A stretch of 64,000 nt of DNA from NCBI RefSeq assembly GCF_002127325.2, contig NC_035436.2:110817591-110881590 (forward strand). The letters are read 5' to 3'. The notes beneath the pieces are model-generated. The model was given only the letters and a program-made list of their open reading frames with translations. It searched no databases and had not been told where the DNA came from. Positions 57,660-64,000 of the stretch are shown here, in pieces. A program made the position numbers and the translations under genes. The stretch comes from Helianthus annuus (Eukaryota; Streptophyta; Magnoliopsida; Asterales; Asteraceae). The stretch's first letter is position 1; every line of letters starts with the position of its first letter.

Positions 57660-57663
<4 letters not shown>

Positions 57664-57935
57664 GGTCAAGATTTAGAGAAAATGGTGAAAAGTGTGAGAA
57701 GGGAGAGAACGGTTATGGATCGTCAGTTTAAAACAATCAATGGACTAGATGACGCGGTGGCGTTTTCGTAAATAACATCACTTCTATTACTGTAGCGCGC
57801 TTCATTAAGGGTAAAAAAGTCTTTTGACTTCTTTACACAAAACGCCATCTCATGAAATAAAACGCCATTAAAATTACCGCCTTAATCTACAATAGCACAC
57901 ACCATCCTAATCTAAAAACGCCATTAGATATAAAA
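57660..57935. other. Unclassified stretch with repeated ACGCCAT word
   Basis: No ORF. AAACGCCAT occurs three times (near 57842, 57862, 57916) and its complement-like GGCGTTTTCG once (57762); ACCGCC and GCGCGC also occur. It ends directly at the LTR of element E, whose left target-site copy would be TAAAA (57931-57935). Confidence 0.4.
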
Positions 57936-60900
57936 TGTCACACCCTGGCTTTGCGGAAGCGTGGTTTATTTTGGTGTGACTTCTTAATACCATAGCTTAA
58001 TCATAACAAAGCTATATGAAAGTAAAACCATGCAGATCATCCATTGATTTAAGTCTTGAAAACAAAATACCACAACATTGTTTTAAAATGCAGACACATG
58101 CATCGAGTTTACAATACTACTAAATAAAAACATTTTTCTTAAGACGCAACCATAACATAAAGTAAAACACCGTTTAATACTTGCGACTCGTCCAGGTAAA
58201 ATTCGCAATCCCTAAACGTGGATGATCCCATACTCTAACGCAGCGTAGCATACCGTGCCAGATCTTTAGTTCCCTGAAATACATGTAAGTTGGAAAAATC
58301 AACAATAATGTTGAGCGAGTTCATGTGTAGTGAGTAAGTAAAACCTTTGTATGTATAAAATTCCTGGTATGTAGCAAATAAGGAAATAAAGAGATCACTA
58401 ATGGTTTGCAAGGCCATTGATATGTGTGATGTGCTGTAGGAAGACTCAAACCTAGCGGATTTTGCGTTGGGCATAAAGTCACCCCGAGGTCCGTTCTGCT
58501 GGGCCTGGGGCTGGGCTCGCTACACCCAGATAGATCTACCGCTACTGTCCCTCGGTCCTACAATGAGGATTAATTGCCTCAAGTTACGCCTACCCACTCA
58601 CATGATCTAAGTAGTAACCCTTCTTACGCTAACCATACCATGTAAAAAAAAAGTACTCGTAATCATAGTAACATTTATTTCACCCTCGCAGTTTAAAAAC
58701 TGAAAACAGTTAAGAGAAAAAGGGGGACATGAACTCACTGAAGTGCGCCTCTAACAAGAAATCTCCTGGTCAACCTGCTGTGCGACGACCTACACGTACT
58801 AACTCTTATTAGACGAACGGCCATGCCTTAGCTTAAGGTTTAAGTTTTTGGGAAATAGTTAGACAACTATTTCGTGTTTACACTTCGTAATTATTTGGTA
58901 AATATATTCCTTCCCAAGGATGGGGGCTTTAATACATGTGCGTTTGTGAATTTTCGTAATATATTATTAAGTCTCACTTAGAATATATTTTAATTCTTTC
59001 TCCAAAATATAAATATTTTCCCAAAAATATTATATTTTATTACATATAATTTTCCAAAAATAATACCTTTGTCAAAATATGCGTAAGTTACGTTTAAAGA
59101 TCGGGTGGTATTAATAATACCGTTGTAACTTAAATATTTATTGTGAAGGCGCTAGAATTATTTTGGAGTCGTTAATATTATTTTTACCCTAAAAATAATA
59201 TTTAGATAGTTCACAAAATAATCATAAAAATCTCACAAGTGTTGTGATGTAAAAAAATATATATATATATTAAATATGTATTTTAGCAAGTTTTATTTTG
59301 TGAAAATCCCACCTCCGACACTTGGAAGTTTTGTAATAAAAATCGTGGCGAAATTTTTATTTTGAAAACAAGTAAAAAAAATTATATTCATAACACTTGT
59401 GATAAAAATATTTACAAGTGTTAGATTTTTTTTGGAAAATTTCGCTAGAGTTTCCCCTGTAACTGGAGGTGGCCACGCTTTCAAGCGTATCATTTTCTTT
59501 TAAAAATTCAATTCAACAATGTTCCCAACATTAACAAACAATATTCCATCATCAAACTAGTCAAAATAGATATAAATCGCAAAACACATGAACTTGTGGT
59601 TTGTGTAAGATATGTAGTAACTTTCCCCGTATTTTTAGTAGACCTTTTTATAAATAAAATCGGTTTCTTGCGAATCTTGTTTTTAAAGAAGACACGTCTT
59701 TACAACTTCTTGTCAAAAATTACAAAAATAATTCTTGTTTAAAACTTTTTGTTACACAAGTGTCTGCACACTTGTTTGTTCACAAAAACACCTTTGTTTA
59801 GGAAAGATCCGGCTCTCAAAACATGATTTCATTTGACACTTGGTTCTTCGAAAATACCACTTGTAGATCCTTAGATCTACTAGTTTGGAACTCTATTTCA
59901 TAAGAAAATTTGTTTTTACACAAGTTCATGTTTATGTTGGAAAGGGTTCTTCATCTAACCACTTTCACACTTTAACATATTCTAGGTCATGTTACATGAA
60001 CATGACTTAGCCGGGTTAGATGACGATCCATTCCCATACTAGCAATCAACAACAATAAATAATCATAATAAAACTAGTTTTATATGTTTTACACTATTAT
60101 TTACTTATTAACCACCAAGTTTATCACCTTTAGTAGACTTTTAATTTTGATCTTGTATGTTCATAATTTTTATCCGACAAAATTCTTATTAACCACTTTA
60201 GAATAGATCAAGAAGGTGATTAGAACCACTTACTACTAGCTCAAGGCTAGGGAAGAAACTAGTCGAAAAACGGGTGGTTAATAGCGTTGTGGTGAGGTCC
60301 TTGTGATTCTGTAAGCACCAGGTCTCCTCGTATGAGCTCTAGCACACTTAATAGTATGTAAAATGGAGAAATCAAAAATTGAAAGTGGATGGAATGTTGT
60401 GAAAGCTCTCGGCAGTAGGCAAAAAAAGAAAGGAGCAAAAGAGAAGTAATTTTTTTTTGTTGGTGAATTGTGAATGTGAAGGTCTAGACTTCTAGTCTAA
60501 TTTATAAACCATATCTTTTTTTTTTTTAACCACAAGATAATATGCCCACTAGATATTAGGCAATTGAATTAAAATAATTAAAAGTGGATGGAAAGTGTTC
60601 CCTTGAGGGAAACAATCGTGGGGGGGGGGGGTTTAGTTGATTCAATTTCAACTAAATGGTTAGCTCTAGTTAGTTAGTTAGGAGTTTAAGCTAGATTCTA
60701 GTGTGTGGTGCTTTATAGCGGGTGTTAGGGTATTTGGGGACCCTAACTAGCTCAGAAAAAGAAAACAATGTCATTGACAATATTTTTATGTCCCGGGTTA
60801 AGTCCGGTTGTTCGGTTGGATACTGATCCGTTAAGGTGCCTAACAAGCATTTAAAGTGTCGTTAATATTATTTTTAGTGACACGAAGAATTCCCGACACT

Positions 60901-61379
60901 TGGAAAGTGTCTAGTATTATTTTCCCATGTTTTTGCACTTTACTAGTTTGCTAAAATGCTGAATTTTATATTACAGTGCAGGATTTGTGTTTAAATCATG
61001 TTTTTGGCACATCCGGTCACTATAACTATCACCTAGTGACGCAGTTCTACAACCCTCATTTCCCTACACTCTCTACTAGTGTAGTAAACAATTCCCGGCT
61101 CATACAGGCCTTAGAGGCAGTGTCTGCCTGATGCTGGCTATATCAGCATGTTTAATGGGTTATCCGTCATTGTGCTACTGTGCTTTTGTGCATCAACTTT
61201 GTCACTAAAGTTCTGTATGTAAATCATGGAGTGACAGTTAATAAAGTATGATGCAAGTATGTATATGTATCAGTATTCAAGTAGTAGTTTATCCACAATT
61301 TCAAGCAAGCACAATAATTAAGCAGTAATTAAGTATTAATTAATTCGTACGGATACCTGATTTGGTGAGGGTTGTCACA
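57936..61379 (-). repeat. 3' LTR of element E
   Basis: 3444 bp. Collinear with the A LTR in order but clearly diverged. It includes a 12-base G-run (60620-60631) about 112 bp upstream, in the sense direction, of the TATA-like word at 60501-60508. No coding region. Confidence 0.9.
60501..60508 (-). promoter_or_regulatory. Probable TATA box in LTR E
   Basis: TTTATAAA, a self-complementary TATA word, followed on the minus strand by ttagactagaag and a CT-rich leader; same relative position as in LTRs A and C. Confidence 0.55.
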
Positions 61380-61395
61380 TTCTCCCCCCGTTAGA
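61380..61395 (-). other. Polypurine tract of element E
   Basis: The minus strand reads TCTAACGGGGGGAGAA beside the LTR, preceded by the TTTCGGGACGAAATTT block. Confidence 0.85.
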
Positions 61396-61414
61396 AAAAT
61401 TTCGTCCCGAAATT

Positions 61415-61885
61415 TTAAGTTCTGCTTCTAGTTGCAGGGGTCTTGGAAAATAAGTGGGGGTGCTTTTCTTTCATTCGGTCCTCACGCTCCCAGGTGTATT
61501 CAGGACCATGTCTTGCATTCCATCGGACCTTGACGAGCTTGACACTGCTCCGGCGGGTTTTGTTCACCTTCCAATCTGTAACCTCAACGGGTTCTTCAAC
61601 AAAATGGAGCGTGTCATCAATATGAATCTCGTCTGTGGGAATGACAACAGTATCTTGAGTTGGACTTTTCTTCAAATTTGATACATGAAATGTATCGTGA
61701 ACACCGTTCAGCTCGGCAGGTAAATCCAACTTGTATGCTACTAACCCAATTCTTTCCAGAATCCGAAATGGACCAATATACCGCGGATTCAACTTTCCAC
61801 GCTTCCCAAAGCGTGCCACACCCTTCCAGGGTGAGACTTTCAACAATACCATATCGCCTACCTCAAACTCTAGAGGTTTCCTTCT
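61415..61885 (-). pseudogene. pol: Integrase C-terminal domain and chromodomain-like tail, element E
   Basis: Begins after a premature TGA at about 61883-61885 that splits it from the core. [17 protein letters not shown] and [13 protein letters not shown] are the GPF/Y module of chromovirus-type integrases; then [11 protein letters not shown], and the tail [19 protein letters not shown], which looks like the second half of a chromodomain (Trp, then Glu-x-Thr-Trp-Glu). This places E among chromoviruses, with the Tekay/Del group fitting the very long LTRs. The stop lies 35 bases from the polypurine tract. Confidence 0.87.
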
Positions 61886-62851
61886 TCAGTCCGCATAGCA
61901 TTTTTGTCGATCACGAGCCGCCTTGATGCGATCTCGGATCTGTGCAATCTTATCTGTGGTTTCCTGGACCACATCAGGACCAACTAATTGTTTATCACCT
62001 GCATCAGACCAACAAAGCGGTGATCTGCACTTACGGCCATATAGAGCTTCAAATGGCGCGACACCACTACTGGTGTGGTAGCTGTTGTTGTATGAAAACT
62101 CGACCAATGGCAAATGTTTATCCCAGCTACTGCCCAAATCCATAACACATGCTCTCAGCATATCCTCCAATGTTTGTATCGTTCGCTCGCTTTGCCCGTC
62201 GGTCTGTTGGTGAAATGCAGTGCTCAGATTCAATTGCGAGCCAAAAGCTTCTTGGAAGGATTGCCAAATTCTTGACACGAACCTTCCGTCTCTATCAGAG
62301 ATGATCGAGAGAGGCACTCCATGGCGTGCGACGATTTCTCTCATGTAAATTTCAGCCAATTTGCTCGTGTTATCTTTCTCTCTGATAGGTAAGAAGTGTG
62401 CTGATTTTGTTAATCGGTCCACTATTACCCAAATAGTGTCATGACCTTTTGGCGTTCTTGGCAACTTTGTAATAAAATCCATTGAAATTTGTTCCCATTT
62501 CCACTTGGGAATCTCAGGTTGTTGCAGAAGTCCCGAAGGCTTCTGGTATTCAGCTTTAACTTTGGCACACGTTAAACACTTGCTCACATAAACAGCAACG
62601 TCGCCTTTCATCCTAGGCCACCAATAGTAATCTTTAAGATCCTGGTACATCTTATCCGCTCCTGGATGGATAGAGTACCGTGATTTGTGAGCTTCATCAA
62701 AAATAACTTTTCTCAAACCACCAAACAGAGGAACCCAAATCCTTTTCATAAAACATAACGTTCCTTCCTCGTTTGGCACTTTGCTTCTCCATCCCACGGA
62801 GATATTCTTCTTCAATGTTTCTTTCCTTAAGTGCTTCTTTCTGCGCGGCAC
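61886..62851 (-). pseudogene. pol: Integrase core, element E
   Basis: Complete zinc finger: [17 protein letters not shown] with both His, then CLTCAK with both Cys. Catalytic triad: Asp in [11 protein letters not shown], Asp in ISDRDGRF, and Glu in [11 protein letters not shown] with 35 residues between the last two (DD35E). Followed by [12 protein letters not shown] and [11 protein letters not shown]. All catalytic residues present. The frame ends at a premature stop, and its first 50 codons overlap the RT-RNase H frame, so a frameshift lies between about 62700 and 62850. Confidence 0.9.
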
Positions 62852-64000
62852 GTATACGCAGAGAAAGATCTGTTTGAATAATCATCTCCAAAGCCCTAAC
62901 CATAATGGGCTTGATCCTTTCTTTTCGACTTAGGGCATCGGCGCCCACATTCGCCTTCCCCGGATGGTACTTTATCTCATAGTCGTAGTCGTTCAACAAC
63001 TCAACCCAACGTCTTTGTCTCATATTCAACTCCTTCTGGTCGAATATGTGTTGCAGGCTTTTGTGATCTGTGAAGATCGTACATTTCGTACCATATAGGT
63101 AGTGTCTCCAGATCTTTAACGCAAATATCACTGCGCCGAGTTCCAAATCATGTGTGGTATAATTCTTTTCATGCACTTTCAATTGGCGGGACGCGTAAGC
63201 TATAACCTTCTGGCGTTGCATCAACACGCAACCCAAGCCTTGACGCGAGGCGTCACAGTATACCACAAAATCGTCTGTACCTTCCGGTAGTGCTAAGATT
63301 GGCGCATTGCAGAGCTTGTCTTTTAACAGCTGAAACGCTTCTTCCTGTTTGATTCCCCAATCAAACTTCTTATCCTTTTGTGTGAGGAGCGTCAATGGTT
63401 GAGCGATCTTCGAAAAATCCTCAATGAACCTTCGATAGTAGCCAGCCAAACCCAAGAATTGTCGAATCTCGGTTGGCGTCTTTGGGGTTTCCCAATTCTT
63501 GATCGCTTCGATCTTGGTGGGATCCTCATGAAATCCATCCCCGTTCACCACATGTCCAAGAAATTGGACTTCATGTAGCCAAAACTCGCACTTAGAGAAC
63601 TTGGCATACAACTGTTCCTTTTTCAGCAGTTCCAGAATTGCTCTTAGATGCTGTTCGTGCTCAGCCTTCGTCTTTGAATAAATCAAAATGTCGTCAATAA
63701 ACACAATCACGAACTTATCCAAGTACGGCTTGCAAACTCTGTTCATTAGATCCATGAAAACTGCAGGCGTGTTTGTCAACCCAAACGACATAACTAGGAA
63801 CTCAAAGTGTCCATAGCGAGTTCTGAAGGCTGTCTTCGGGATACTCTCCTCTTGTATCCTTAGCTGATGGTATCCAGATCGAAGATCGATCTTAGAGTAA
63901 AAACTTGAGCCTTGAAGCTGATCGAATAAATCGTCGATTCTTGGCAGAGGGTATCTATTCTTGACGGTCAACTTATTCAATTCCCGGTAGTCAATGCACA
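62697..64000 (-). pseudogene. pol: Reverse transcriptase-RNase H of element E, continuing beyond the window
   Basis: RT motifs in order from the right edge: [45 protein letters not shown], catalytic [19 protein letters not shown] and [17 protein letters not shown]. RNase [44 protein letters not shown] and ADALSRKE. All key acidic residues are present, unlike B where neighbouring residues have drifted. The N-terminal part of RT is outside the window. It ends through a frameshift near 62700-62850. Confidence 0.92.

Larger units (their letters stand above)
57936..64000 (-). mobile_element. Element E: pol-bearing Ty3/gypsy element, 3' part
   Basis: 3' LTR (57936-61379), polypurine tract, integrase with C-terminal chromodomain-like module, RNase H and RT, running past the window's right edge. 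The LTR shares its start (CACACCCTGxCTTTxxGGAAGCG), end (GAGGGTTGTCACA) and polypurine tract with element A, so the two belong to one family. One stop and one frameshift are visible in pol. Gag and 5' LTR are not in view. Confidence 0.92.

Noticed and set aside
57621..57660. Helitron 5' end (TCTCACTATATATATAT)
   Set aside because: The resemblance rests on a microsatellite; no CTRR end with a hairpin could be identified for it.

Overview
This is plant nuclear DNA made almost entirely of nested LTR retrotransposons. I see no host gene, rRNA, tRNA or CRISPR array. The Ty3/gypsy polyproteins, the long 2-4 kb LTRs and the primer-binding sites matching the initiator-Met tRNA point to a large eudicot genome. 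An Asteraceae host is my best guess, from the look of the Gag and leader proteins; no search was possible.

Layout. (1) 1-28481 is a minus-strand Ty3/gypsy element (B) with its 5' LTR at 26454-28481, then gag, protease, RT-RNase H and integrase reading leftward. Two things have landed in its integrase: a gag-only LTR element (D, 15968-22268, target duplication GGATG), and a related LTR (X, right end 15535), itself split by a young 13.4 kb element (A, 1611-15023, duplication ATATT, LTRs of 3390/3391 bp differing at about 15 bases). (2) 28482-36980 is a 96 bp stub of a B-like 3' end, then a truncated minus-strand gypsy element (C) with protease, gag, an extra acidic leader ORF ('ORF0'), primer-binding site and a 4 kb LTR. 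A 518 bp mini LTR element (29370-29887, duplication CATTC) sits in its gag. (3) 32018-52847 is a threefold direct tandem repeat of about 6.2 kb: part of C's leader, its LTR, and the 3' end of a plus-strand Copia-like element. The third unit carries a solo LTR (G, 44668-46979, duplication CTGGT). (4) 52848-57935 holds a decayed C-type LTR, unclassified AT-rich DNA, a 225 bp MITE and an LTR-like promoter stretch. (5) 57936-64000 is the 3' LTR, integrase and RT of a further minus-strand gypsy element (E), which runs out of the window and has the same LTR type as A.

How the parts relate. A has a full gag but a mutated protease site and no RT, RNase H or integrase, yet its LTRs are nearly identical. 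It was therefore probably copied in trans, and E-type elements are plausible helpers. B and C carry a 95/98 bp GT-AG intron at the same place and phase in gag; A lacks it. Upstream of gag, A and C share an extra acidic ORF.

The most unusual signal is in the noncoding parts: nearly every family carries its own array of a short, often self-complementary word. The clearest is a 24-unit array in A's leader, where the two arms of each hairpin change together.
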